A stretch of 34,256 nucleotides of DNA from Bacillota bacterium. GTDB lineage: Bacteria > Bacillota > Sulfobacillia > Sulfobacillales > Sulfobacillaceae. Of this stretch, positions 6,947 to 14,665 are shown piece by piece. Where the stretch lies: contig JAJZXC010000004.1 of NCBI GenBank assembly GCA_021846365.1, forward strand, positions 1 to 34,256, given 5' to 3'. Positions within the stretch are counted from its first letter, which is position 1, and each line of letters begins with the position of its first letter. A program made the position numbers and the translations under genes. Under the pieces are notes generated by a model that searched no databases, was not told the origin of the DNA, and was given only the letters and a program-made list of their open reading frames with translations.

Positions 6947-8485
6947 TTAGGGGATGAGCTTGAGCAAATTCGACGGCAGTTGTTCCGCCTGTGAGAGCAA
7001 TCCGACGTCGGCCTGCACCAGCACCTGCTGCTGCATGAATTTGGCCGTCGCCGCCGGCATGTTGGTGTTCATGTAGCCGGCGTACGCCTGTTGCAGGTTG
7101 GTCGCCTCAGTCTTGGCGTTGTTCTGGGCAAATGTCAAGCGGTTTACTTTGGCTCCCACATTGGCACGCTGGTTGTCGACGATCTGAATCGCATTGCCGA
7201 TGGTGGTCATGGCCACCTGGGCCGAGGCCTGGGTGGAGATATTTACCCCCGTATTGGCGCTCGCGTAATCCGTCGTGCTCAGGCTGACCGAGCCGGGGAC
7301 GAGGGTCGCGTTCTGTCCGTTGTAGCCCACAGTAAATACGGTATTGCCGGTGGCCACGGTGCCTCCTATGCTGACGAGGCTTGCCGCCGCCGTCGTCGCC
7401 ATGCTGAAGGACACCACCTGGCCGGTTGCGGTCTGCCCCGAACTGGTGTCCCCCACGGTAATCGTATTGGCGAATTCGGCTTGGCCGCTAACGGTGATCG
7501 AAGTGCCGCCGCTGACCGGGTTGCCGGAACCGTCGGCCAAGGCATAGGTGGCGCTGCCCGGAGTCATGGTAAACGACGCGGTATCTCCCGCGGCGATGGC
7601 GGTGGTCGAAGCCGGAGTAAACGTCAGGCTGGCGTTGGCGGTGGTGTCGTTGATGGTAATCGCCGTCAGCGCAGCCGAGGTGACGATCGAATTCGAGTAG
7701 CCGTCGGTGCCGGTTATCGCATAGACGAAACTGCCGGCAGAATTAGTGGTGACTGCAATCGAGTAGGTAGTGGTGGTGCTGCCGCCGAAGGTACCGGTGA
7801 CTTCGCTCGAGGCCGCGGTGCCAAAGTCGGAGCTTTGGGTAATCGTCGACACCGCCGCCGCCGAGGCGGCGGTCAGCTGCACCTCGTATTTGCTGCCTAC
7901 GGTCAAACCCGCCCCCAGGTTCAGGCTCGAAGTTTGCACGCCGGCGTTGTTGCTCGACACCGACGCGTTGTAGCCGGCGACCTTTAAGCTCACCGAGTCC
8001 ATCGAGTTGATGCTCAGGCTCAAGGCTTGGCCCTGCTGGGCGCCGATCTGGATCGCCTGATTTTTAAACCCGCCGTCCAACAGGTTGATGTTGTTGAATT
8101 GGGTGGTGTTGGAAATGTTGGTGATTTCTTTGGCGTACTGATTCATCTCGGCCTGCAAGTCCTGCAAGTCATTGGAGTTGTTGGTGCCGGTGGCGGCCTG
8201 GCTGGCCAGCGAGTACATCGACTGCAAGATGGTGTCGATGTTGCTCATTGCTCCGTCAGCGGTCTGCAGCAGGGAGACCCCGTTCTGCGCATTGTGCGAT
8301 GACTGACTGAGTCCGTTGATTTGGCTCTGCATCAACTCTGAAATAGCCAAACCGGCCGGATTCGACGCTGCCGAGGTAATCTTGTTGCCCGTCGACAGTT
8401 GACCCAAGGTTTGGTTTTCCTGCGCCGACGTGTTGCCTAAGGCCTGTATCGCCTGCAAGGCCGACATGTTCGTGTTGAGATACAT
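6947..8485 (-). CDS. fliC: Flagellin, filament subunit
   Basis: A 512-residue flagellin. The N-terminal D0/D1 region is classic: NTNMSALQAIQALGNTSAQ, then LSTGNKITSAASNPAGLAIS, then NGVSLLQTADGAMSNID. The C-terminal D1/D0 region is also classic: VDNQRANVGAKVNRLTFA and a final helix ending LPSNLLKLIP. Residues about 150-400 are a Thr/Ser/Ala/Gly-rich variable region, the surface-exposed D2/D3 domains, with many potential O-glycosylation sites. The start is MYLNTNMS at ATG 8485, behind AAGGGG; the upstream ATG would add seven residues that flagellins lack. It is the only flagellin in the window. Called hag in Bacillus. A 239-base leader region precedes it. Confidence 0.96.
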   Translation of the reverse strand: MYLNTNMSALQAIQALGNTSAQENQTLGQLSTGNKITSAASNPAGLAISELMQSQINGLSQSSHNAQNGVSLLQTADGAMSNIDTILQSMYSLASQAATGTNNSNDLQDLQAEMNQYAKEITNISNTTQFNNINLLDGGFKNQAIQIGAQQGQALSLSINSMDSVSLKVAGYNASVSSNNAGVQTSSLNLGAGLTVGSKYEVQLTAASAAAVSTITQSSDFGTAASSEVTGTFGGSTTTTYSIAVTTNSAGSFVYAITGTDGYSNSIVTSAALTAITINDTTANASLTFTPASTTAIAAGDTASFTMTPGSATYALADGSGNPVSGGTSITVSGQAEFANTITVGDTSSGQTATGQVVSFSMATTAAASLVSIGGTVATGNTVFTVGYNGQNATLVPGSVSLSTTDYASANTGVNISTQASAQVAMTTIGNAIQIVDNQRANVGAKVNRLTFAQNNAKTEATNLQQAYAGYMNTNMPAATAKFMQQQVLVQADVGLLSQAEQLPSNLLKLIP

Positions 8486-8724
8486 CTGCTCATCCCCTTC
8501 TGACAATTGGTAAACGACGAATATCGTCTACGTGCTGGGTATCGTGCAAAATCGCTGAATGTGCTTGTGCCCTAGCCGTCGACCGCCCTCGCGCTCTCTC
8601 TGATTGATGTGAGTGATATCCTTCGACTTGTCCCCCCGTCCCGAACCGGTGGTGCTTTCTGCCCCTGGCCCGCGATGGGGTTCCGAGTAACATATCGAAC
8701 CTAAATCCGCCAAACGTGTGTCGC
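8486..8724 (-). promoter_or_regulatory. Flagellin leader and probable promoter region
   Basis: The 239 bases between flgL and flagellin make the longest gap inside the late block, as expected for a separately transcribed flagellin gene. On the minus strand, GACGATAT (8521-8528) matches the sigma-D -10 octamer GCCGATAT at 7 of 8 positions, but no TAAA lies 14-16 bases upstream. The same site is part of a 5-bp inverted repeat (GACGA-N3-TCGTC, 8516-8528) that could fold in the leader. The promoter is therefore only suspected. Confidence 0.3.
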
Positions 8725-9615
8725 CTATCCGATTTGGCTCAAATAATTTGCCAGCGACGGCAGCAAGACCCGCCCACTCACCTGCAGCACGGCCTGGTAG
8801 ACCGTCTCCTGGGTGGACAACTGGGAGACCACGGAAGGGATCGAGGCGTTCTGTAGAGAAGCCTGGGTCGTGGCCAAACTGGTCGACGCGTTGGCGAGAA
8901 GATTCTGCGCCGCCTGCAGCCTTTGCATGTTGGTGCCGAATTTCGCCTGCAGCCCGCTCAAATTGGCCTGGGCGGACTCAAGTTGCTTAAGCGCGCCGTT
9001 GACCGCGGTGGTCCAGGTGCTCTTGCCAGGTTGGGCGCTCCCAGCCAACCCGGCCAGCTTCGAGATCGCCTGCATCACCCCGCTGATGGCCGCGCCCCCG
9101 TCGACGTTCTGATTGACTGTGAGGTTCGATCCCAGCTGGACTTGCATGGCTGGTGAGGAAGCCACTGTGGTGCTGGTGCCTCCACTCCAGGGCGCCGTCC
9201 CCGCCGAGCCCCCCACCACATAGACGCTGGCGACTTTGGTGTTGGCCAACTGTCCGATAGAGTGGTTCAGCTCCGTCAGTGTCTCGCCCAGTGCCGTAAA
9301 CCCGGCCGAGCCTACGGGGGACAAGATCTTAAGCGCATCCGTGTAGGCAGTGTTGGTGGCCTGGTTGATCTGGGTCAAGGTCTGGTCTGCGCTCTGGGCA
9401 AGGCTGAGCGCAGAAGTCGCCAAGTGTTGCCACGTTTTGGTCTGCTGTAGACTTTGGCTGACGGCCATGTCCTGGCTGTAGGCGGCGGGGTTGCTCGAGG
9501 GCTCGGTGAGTTGAATTCCGGTCGAAATCTGGGTCTGCTCGGTCAAAATGGCCTGCTGCTGACGGTTGATCGACTGCAGGATCTGCTCCGCCGGCATCAG
9601 TAAGGTGACCCGCAT
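8725..9615 (-). CDS. flgL: Hook-filament junction protein FlgL (HAP3)
   Basis: A 296-residue flagellin-like junction protein. The N-terminus (MRVTLLMPAEQILQSINRQQ, then LTEQTQISTGIQLTEPSSNPAAYSQDM) is the flagellin-type D0/D1 with the S-x-G and N-P-A-A-Y signatures typical of FlgL. The C-terminal helix contains STSLATTQASLQNASIPSVV, matching the flagellin-like end. ATG 9615 was chosen over an upstream ATG because homologues begin M-R-V-T and an AAAGGAAG site precedes it. It follows flgK by about 75 bases, the universal flgK-flgL order. In many Firmicutes fliW and csrA come next; here flagellin follows directly. Confidence 0.93.
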   Translation of the reverse strand: MRVTLLMPAEQILQSINRQQQAILTEQTQISTGIQLTEPSSNPAAYSQDMAVSQSLQQTKTWQHLATSALSLAQSADQTLTQINQATNTAYTDALKILSPVGSAGFTALGETLTELNHSIGQLANTKVASVYVVGGSAGTAPWSGGTSTTVASSPAMQVQLGSNLTVNQNVDGGAAISGVMQAISKLAGLAGSAQPGKSTWTTAVNGALKQLESAQANLSGLQAKFGTNMQRLQAAQNLLANASTSLATTQASLQNASIPSVVSQLSTQETVYQAVLQVSGRVLLPSLANYLSQIG

Positions 9616-9689
9616 GGCATGCGCTTCCTTTCCCCAAAAACCCGTCATATCCCTAAAACCCGTCACATTCAGCTAGGGGGGTGAACCGT

Positions 9690-11204
9690 TCAGATCACCG
9701 CATTCAGCAAGCTGTTGACCATGGTCTGCACGGTGCCCATGGCCTTGGCCAGCGCCGTATACTGTTGGGCCGCGGTAGCCAAGTCGGCCACCGATTGGTT
9801 GACGTTGACTCCCGAGACCGACTGCCAGGCCTTCAGGGTCTGGCTGGCCAGGGCAGACTGGGTCGTCTTTTCGTCGTTGGCGTTTTGCACCACGGTGCCT
9901 ACCCCGGCCATAAAGCCGGTAAAGGCGTTAACCGGCCCACTGCTGGCGTTTTGTAGATTCGCCATCGCCTGCGCGTTGGTCCCGTCGTTGGCATTGCTGG
10001 CCGATTGGCTAGTGGCCAGCAAATAGGGGTTTTTCGCCATTGCCGACGCCACCCCCAGGGTGGCGGCCGAAATCGTGCTGCCGGTTTTGGCCACAAAGAG
10101 GGGGTTGGCGGACGACGACGGACTCAGCGTCTTGGTTGAGGGATTTTTCAGATAGTAGGCGCTTGACGAGGTTTGCAATTGGTTGACCTGACTCGCCAGC
10201 TTGCTGGCCACCTGATCCAGTTGATTGAGCAGCGAGTTGGTCGCCGACCCGCTGCCGTCGCCAGAGAGCGGCCCGTTGAGCAGGGCAAGCAGCGCCCCCG
10301 CGGTGCCCCCCTGGGTGCCGGTGAAGGTGGGCTGTACCGTTGACCCGCTGGGAGTGGTGACCGCAAGCTGGGCTGGCTGGCCGCTCTTGACCGCCAGCGT
10401 GCCCGCATGGGTACCGTCGACCAGCACCGTGCCGTCGGGCAGGCTGAGCTCAATCGTGGTTACGGGCTGGCCGGTCGGCGAATGGACCGCCTGGCCGCCG
10501 GCCGTGGTCACCGGAATCGTCTTCACCGTCGCTCCCAAGTCTTGGGCCAACTGGTTGAGGTAGCCCGAGCGTTGGTCGATGAGGGCATTGGAAGCGTCGC
10601 CCGCCATGGCGCCGGCGGTAATCGCCCGGTTGAGCTGGGCGACTTGGGTCAACAACTGGTTATCCTGTCCAATCTGGTCGCTCAACTGCTGCTTTGCGTT
10701 GGTCGCCTGCTGGCCGAGGCTGGTAGCCATCGTGTTGAAGGTCTGGGCCACCGTCTTCGCATTGCCGACCACCGCGCTCAACGCGCCGAGATTGGTTGGT
10801 GACTGGCTCAACGTCGACAAACTGTTGAAAAATGTCTCCATGACGGCGCTCGGACTATTGGAGCCGGTGGCCTGAAAGACCGCCTGAGCCGAGGACAGCC
10901 CGCCCGCCCACGCCTTGGCGTAGGCGGCTTGGGCCTGCTGAGCCCGGTTGCTGGCCGACAAATACGAGTCCACCTGGCGGACCACGTTGGTTACCGCGAC
11001 CCCGCCGTCGTAGGTTCCGCCGGGGATGGTGCCCCCCGCCATGGCCACCGGGGTTCCCGGCACGGGAATAACCACCGGCGTCTCCCGAGCGTAATTAGGA
11101 TCGCTCGCCCCAGCGATGTTCTGGCTAGCCACGTCACTTTGCTCCTGGCTGACCTGAAGGCCCGACAAGATCACGCTCATAATGTTCAACGGTCCCACAC
11201 TCAT
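9690..11204 (-). CDS. flgK: Hook-filament junction protein FlgK (HAP1)
   Basis: A 504-residue FlgK. The N-terminal rod/hook-type motif is clear (LNIMSVILSGLQVSQEQSDV, then SQNIAGASDPNYARETPVV, a variant of the usual N-I-A-N-x-x-T-x-G-Y-x-R). It is followed by DSYLSASNRAQQAQAAYAKAW and DQRSGYLNQLAQDLGATVKT, typical for FlgK. The C-terminal segment VNVNQSVADLATAAQQYTALAK is the axial-protein end that pairs with the N-terminus. ATG 11204 is nine bases behind AAAGGGG; a GTG/ATG farther up would include this ribosome site in the gene. It joins the hook to the filament below FlgL and FliD. Confidence 0.93.
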   Translation of the reverse strand: MSVGPLNIMSVILSGLQVSQEQSDVASQNIAGASDPNYARETPVVIPVPGTPVAMAGGTIPGGTYDGGVAVTNVVRQVDSYLSASNRAQQAQAAYAKAWAGGLSSAQAVFQATGSNSPSAVMETFFNSLSTLSQSPTNLGALSAVVGNAKTVAQTFNTMATSLGQQATNAKQQLSDQIGQDNQLLTQVAQLNRAITAGAMAGDASNALIDQRSGYLNQLAQDLGATVKTIPVTTAGGQAVHSPTGQPVTTIELSLPDGTVLVDGTHAGTLAVKSGQPAQLAVTTPSGSTVQPTFTGTQGGTAGALLALLNGPLSGDGSGSATNSLLNQLDQVASKLASQVNQLQTSSSAYYLKNPSTKTLSPSSSANPLFVAKTGSTISAATLGVASAMAKNPYLLATSQSASNANDGTNAQAMANLQNASSGPVNAFTGFMAGVGTVVQNANDEKTTQSALASQTLKAWQSVSGVNVNQSVADLATAAQQYTALAKAMGTVQTMVNSLLNAVI

Positions 11205-11231
11205 CGAGTCAAACCCCTTTCTCCGCACCGC

Positions 11232-11591
11232 TTAACCCTGAAACAGCGTACCCGGCGGCAGTTCGGCGGCTTGAAACCGCCCCAGCACCTCCGCCAACAT
11301 CCCTGCCCCCTGCCTGGCCACGCTTTCTGCCTTGAGGGCAAGGTCCGCCACCCGCTGCACCTTGGCCCGCAGCTCGGCGCGCTCCGCCTCGCTCGCCGGC
11401 ACACCGGCGGCGGTAGCCGCAATCACCGCCCGCTCTATCCAGGGCACGCTCTCGGCGATGCGCTTTCCGTCTGCCTCCACCAAGAGGCCAAGCAGCGCCT
11501 CCAGGTCGTCGCCAATGGCGTCCCAGAGCGCGGAGGAAGGTGCCGCCAAGGGCACCTCAAGCCTATCCCAGATCGCCCCCAGGGCGCTCAC
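11232..11591 (-). CDS. flgN: FlgN-family export chaperone
   Basis: A 119-residue, mainly helical, acidic protein with no membrane segment. It has the size and helix pattern of FlgN, the chaperone for FlgK and FlgL (EALLGLLVEADGKRIAE, an FlgN-like L-x-x-E-x-x-A-L segment). It starts at GTG 11591, which overlaps the preceding stop as GTGA, and lies immediately before flgK. Sequence conservation in this family is low, so position carries much of the weight. I would be surprised if it were anything else. Confidence 0.75.
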   Translation of the reverse strand: MSALGAIWDRLEVPLAAPSSALWDAIGDDLEALLGLLVEADGKRIAESVPWIERAVIAATAAGVPASEAERAELRAKVQRVADLALKAESVARQGAGMLAEVLGRFQAAELPPGTLFQG

Positions 11592-11827
11592 AGCAGGCCT
11601 TCCCGGGTCAATGCGGCAGCGAGCGCCGCCCGCCCCGGCGGGGAGAGAGCGGGTCCGTTAAACAACGCTTGCAGCGCCCCCAGCGAATTCTCCGCCTGGC
11701 CCGCTGCGACCGATGCGGCCCGTGTCGCGCCGGCGACCTCCGGGGCCGCCGCCGCGGCCTCTTTGGCTCCAGCGCCCGCCACCGACCTGACTCCCGGAGT
11801 TTTGCCCACGCCGTCTATCGGATTCAC
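11588..11827 (-). CDS. flgM: Probable anti-sigma-28 factor FlgM (divergent)
   Basis: A 79-residue Ala-rich small protein in the flgM slot, just before flgN-flgK-flgL. It begins VNPIDGVGKT (GTG start), similar to the I-x-x-V-N-P-I/x-x-Y/x-x-K opening of FlgM. Its C-terminus (ENSLGALQALFNGPALSPPGRAALAAALTREGLL) ends in a helix. The usual V-x-x-I-K-x-x-I-x-x-G-x-Y-x-x-x-x-x-x-I-A sigma-binding stretch is not obvious. FlgM holds sigma-28 inactive until exported through the finished hook. A GTG start behind AAAGGGTGG. If not FlgM, it is a small late flagellar protein of unknown role. Confidence 0.5.
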   Translation of the reverse strand: MNPIDGVGKTPGVRSVAGAGAKEAAAAAPEVAGATRAASVAAGQAENSLGALQALFNGPALSPPGRAALAAALTREGLL

Positions 11828-11947
11828 CGTCCACCACCCTTTCGATCTACCGAAACCCCAAAACTGTCCTCACCTGTGCCGCCCATTAACATATCTCTTG
11901 GTATCCATCGATCATTTGCCGCCAACTCGTGCTGAAGGCGGAAAAAA

Positions 11948-11955
11948 ATATCGGC
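11948..11955 (-). promoter_or_regulatory. Perfect sigma-D/sigma-28 type -10 octamer before flgM
   Basis: On the minus strand the bases directly after the fliF stop read GCCGATAT, identical to the Bacillus sigma-D -10 consensus (TAAA-N15-GCCGATAT). It is the boundary between the basal-body genes and the flgM-flgN-flgK-flgL block, where a class III promoter belongs. The -35 is poor: the nearest A-rich match, GAAA, is about 20 bases upstream rather than 15. The distance to the flgM start is about 120 bases. Confidence 0.45.
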
Positions 11956-13503
11956 TTAGGCGAGCGGCTCACGGCTTTCTCCGGCGGCCATACTGTCCTG
12001 AGCCAACAGGCGGGCCACCGCGTCAGCCACCTCCTTGGGCGACTCTTCCGAAATACGCGAGAGCTTGTCAATCGCCTGCTGGGCGCGACTCGCTATCATG
12101 GACTCTTCACCGGCAGGCTCGGGCTCCCGGCGATGAATCGGGGTGGCCACCAGGGTGTCTTCCGGTTCGAAGACGTGGCGGCGGCGGCGTGTGGCCAGCC
12201 AGACCGCGAAGATGATGACGATAAGGATGAGGGCGGCGGCTCCCGCCTCCACCCTGACATTGGCATACCAGGGTGGAGGCGGCGCGGCCGTCACCGGCAC
12301 CGCGGCGAAAGCCGCGCTAAGCACGGTGATGGCGGCGGCCTGACGCGCCAGCGGAATGCCCAGGGCATGCCCGACCACCGCCCGGATGGTGGCAACGGTG
12401 GCCTTGGACAGCTTCAACGCCTTTTGGTTAACCAACACCGATGCCGTCACCCCCGCCACCTGACCGGCCGGGGCATCAAAATGGCTGGTCGCGTGGCCGA
12501 CCACGCTCTGCACGCTGGATTGGCTGCTGGTTCCGCTCGACTTGCCGCCACCGCCGAGATACACCGGCGGCAGGTTGCCGGCCGTTCCGGCCGGAATCCC
12601 CCCTCCGCTCCCTTTATAGGAACTCTTTGACTTGCTCACCGAGACCGGGCTGGTGGAGCGGACCAGCGTTTGACTGCCCGTGCTTGAGCGCATGGTCAAT
12701 TGGTAGTGCACCGCCGCGCTGACGTTGCCCGGGCCCACCAGGGTGGTCAGCAACCCGTCCAGGGTGGCCGCCGCCTTGGCGTCCATCGTGTTCTCCAGCC
12801 CGACGATGCCCGCTGGCGAGTTGCCCGACGGCGCTCCGGGCGGGTCGAGCAACTGTCCCAGCTGATTGACCACCGCCACCTTAGACGCGCTCAGTCCCGG
12901 CACGGCGTGCGCCACCAAGGCCATCATGCCCGAGATTTGGCTCCGGGGCGGGGTGTAGCCGGGGACGAAATCCACGTATACCGACGCTTTGGACGCCCCC
13001 GAGGCCGGCGCCGCCCACACGCTCGCCGGCGGCACCGAGATCTGAACTTGCGAAGACTTGACCCCGGCCATGCCGTCGATGGTGGCCGCCAGGTCCTGTT
13101 GCAAAATCGCCAGTTGTTCCAGGTTGAACTGCTGGGCGGTCAACCCGGCCGAACTCAGCGAAGCCAGATTTTGATATCCCACTTGCCCCGTCGAAGGCAG
13201 ATTGTGGGTAGCCAGTTCCACCCGGGCGGTATCCGCCGACTGGCGAGGAACTTCCACCGTACCGCCGCCGGCGGCCAGTCGCCAGGGAATTTTGAGCGCG
13301 GTCAGCTGTTGGGTGACCTGGCCGGCCGAGGCTGGGCTGAGCCCGGTAAAGACCGGGGTGTAGTTCGGCCGCCCCAATAGCCAGAGAGTTATTCCCCCGG
13401 CCACTAATAAGGCAGCCGCCAGCATGGCGTAGGCCTTGCGTTTTTCCGGGGCGACCGGAACCTTGTCCCAGGCCGCTATCAATCCCGCATATGGAGCTGC
13501 CAT
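11956..13503 (-). CDS. fliF: Flagellar MS-ring protein FliF
   Basis: A 515-residue FliF. It has a first membrane helix at about 27-45 (AMLAAALLVAGGITLWLL) and the N-terminal ring-building domains (YTPVFTGLSPASAGQVTQQL, then NLPSTGQVGYQNLAS, then FNLEQLAILQQDLAATIDGM). A Ser/Gly-rich periplasmic stretch follows, then a second membrane helix at about 430-450 (AALILIVIIFAVWLA). The cytoplasmic tail contains SEESPKEVADAVARLLAQDS, the FliG-binding motif. ATG 13503 has GGGAG at nine bases; GTG 13506 is the alternative. It directly follows flgC. It is separated from its usual partner fliG by more than 13 kb. Confidence 0.95.
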   Translation of the reverse strand: MAAPYAGLIAAWDKVPVAPEKRKAYAMLAAALLVAGGITLWLLGRPNYTPVFTGLSPASAGQVTQQLTALKIPWRLAAGGGTVEVPRQSADTARVELATHNLPSTGQVGYQNLASLSSAGLTAQQFNLEQLAILQQDLAATIDGMAGVKSSQVQISVPPASVWAAPASGASKASVYVDFVPGYTPPRSQISGMMALVAHAVPGLSASKVAVVNQLGQLLDPPGAPSGNSPAGIVGLENTMDAKAAATLDGLLTTLVGPGNVSAAVHYQLTMRSSTGSQTLVRSTSPVSVSKSKSSYKGSGGGIPAGTAGNLPPVYLGGGGKSSGTSSQSSVQSVVGHATSHFDAPAGQVAGVTASVLVNQKALKLSKATVATIRAVVGHALGIPLARQAAAITVLSAAFAAVPVTAAPPPPWYANVRVEAGAAALILIVIIFAVWLATRRRRHVFEPEDTLVATPIHRREPEPAGEESMIASRAQQAIDKLSRISEESPKEVADAVARLLAQDSMAAGESREPLA

Positions 13504-13506
13504 CAC

Positions 13507-13944
13507 CTACACTCCCTGTCCCATCTTCAGTGCCGCCTGATCCGCCGCCTCGGCGTCCGACAGCGCGGTCACGTTGGCATCGTAGCTCTGACTGGCCACC
13601 ATCATGTCGGTGAGCTGGGTGACCTGGTTGACGTTGGGTTTTTTCACGTACCCGGCGGCGTTGGCCAGCGGCGAGGCCGGGTCATACACCAGCCGGAGCG
13701 GGGCCGGGCTGGTCACGATGCGGGCCACGTGCACGCCCGGCGCGGTTGCCGCCCGGGCCAAGGTCTGCCCGAAGCCGGCGGCGGGGGCCATCCCCTCAGC
13801 CATCACCACCGACTGCGAGCGGTAGGGCCCGCCCTGCGGGGTCACCGTGGACTGGGCGTTGGCCAAGTTTTCCGCGATGACGTTCATCCATAACCGATTT
13901 GCGGTAATCCCGCTGCCACTGATGGAAATGCCGTCAAATGCCAT
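13507..13944 (-). CDS. flgC: Flagellar basal-body rod protein FlgC
   Basis: A 145-residue proximal rod protein. The N-terminus MAFDGISISGSGITANRLWMNVIAENLANAQST carries the rod-family ANRL...NVIAENLANA motif, and GGPYRSQSVVM is characteristic of FlgC. The C-terminal axial motif appears around VNQVTQLTDMMVASQSYDANVTAL. ATG 13944 follows AAAGGAG at about eight bases. It overlaps the end of the sigma-28 gene by 11 bases and its stop abuts the fliF start. Normally flgC sits between flgB and fliE; here flgB-fliE are 14 kb away. Confidence 0.95.
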   Translation of the reverse strand: MAFDGISISGSGITANRLWMNVIAENLANAQSTVTPQGGPYRSQSVVMAEGMAPAAGFGQTLARAATAPGVHVARIVTSPAPLRLVYDPASPLANAAGYVKKPNVNQVTQLTDMMVASQSYDANVTALSDAEAADQAALKMGQGV

Positions 13945-14665
13945 GATGATTGCTCCTTTCATTCTCGGCCGACGCCGACTCCTCATCACCCAGCCATGCC
14001 CGCAATTTGCTCAGCGCGCGCCCGCGCAATCTGCGTACCCAGGACGCCTCTACGCCCAGCGCGGCCGCAATCTCGGTCGTGCTGTAGCCAGCCACGTAGC
14101 TGGCGTAGAGAATCTTCTGCTCGCGATCGGGCAGGGTGGCCAGGGCTTCCGTCAGCCATATCTGCCGCTCCATGCCACCGTCGCCGCCTCCCCCGTCGCC
14201 GAGGTCGCCGAGGACCTCCACCGACGTTGGCCCCAACAGCCGGCTCTCCGCTTCGTACAGGCCGTCGAGCTGGGCCGGGCTCATGCCCAGCGCCCGGCTG
14301 AGCTCGGCGTCAGTGGGCGCCCGTTGCTGTTCCTGCTGCCAGTCGGCGATCACCTGCCGCATGGCCTGAACCTTGGTCCAGGTGCGGGGATCGAGCGGAA
14401 GTTCGCTCCGCACCACGTCCAAGAGGCGCTGGCGCACCGTCACCGTCACGTAACGGTAGAGTTCGGCGCGCTTGGGGTCATAGCGGCGGAGCGCCTCCCA
14501 GAGCGCCACATAGGCCGCGCTGACCAGTTCTTGGGCGTCGACGCTATAAAGGTCGGCCAAATGACGGGCGATGCTCTCGGCCTGAGGCAGCAGCGTCTCG
14601 GCTACCCCCTCCAGCGATGCCGCACCTTCCATCGCGTACACCGCCGCCACCTCGTCCGGACTCAT
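13934..14665 (-). CDS. fliA: Flagellar RNA polymerase sigma factor (sigma-28, FliA/SigD)
   Basis: A 243-residue group 3 sigma factor. Region 2 is seen at about 25-90 (AESIARHLADLYSVDAQELV, then ALWEALRRYDPKRAELYRYV, then RQRLLDVVRSE). Region 3 covers VIADWQQEQQRAPTDAELSRALGMS. Region 4 has an HTH in LPDREQKILYASYVAGYSTTEIAAALGVEASWVRRLRGRALSKLRAWL. The pattern R-x-x-x-x-x-D-x-x-R and length fit FliA/SigD. Its ATG overlaps the flhA stop (ATGA). It should transcribe the late genes that follow: flgK-flgL, flagellin and fliD. The expected antagonist is the FlgM-like protein at 11588-11827. Confidence 0.93.
   Translation of the reverse strand: MSPDEVAAVYAMEGAASLEGVAETLLPQAESIARHLADLYSVDAQELVSAAYVALWEALRRYDPKRAELYRYVTVTVRQRLLDVVRSELPLDPRTWTKVQAMRQVIADWQQEQQRAPTDAELSRALGMSPAQLDGLYEAESRLLGPTSVEVLGDLGDGGGGDGGMERQIWLTEALATLPDREQKILYASYVAGYSTTEIAAALGVEASWVRRLRGRALSKLRAWLGDEESASAENERSNHHGI

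Noticed and set aside
7091-7987. 298-codon plus-strand open frame rich in Gly/Arg
   Set aside because: Antisense to the flagellin variable region; GC-rich codon bias leaves the opposite frame open.
8486-8510. CsrA-binding GGA hairpin over the flagellin ribosome site
   Set aside because: An AAGGGGAT motif is present but no clear paired GGA loops, and neither csrA nor fliW is seen in the window.
10929-12215. 428-codon plus-strand open frame
   Set aside because: Spans flgK, flgN, flgM and fliF on the opposite strand; no family features.
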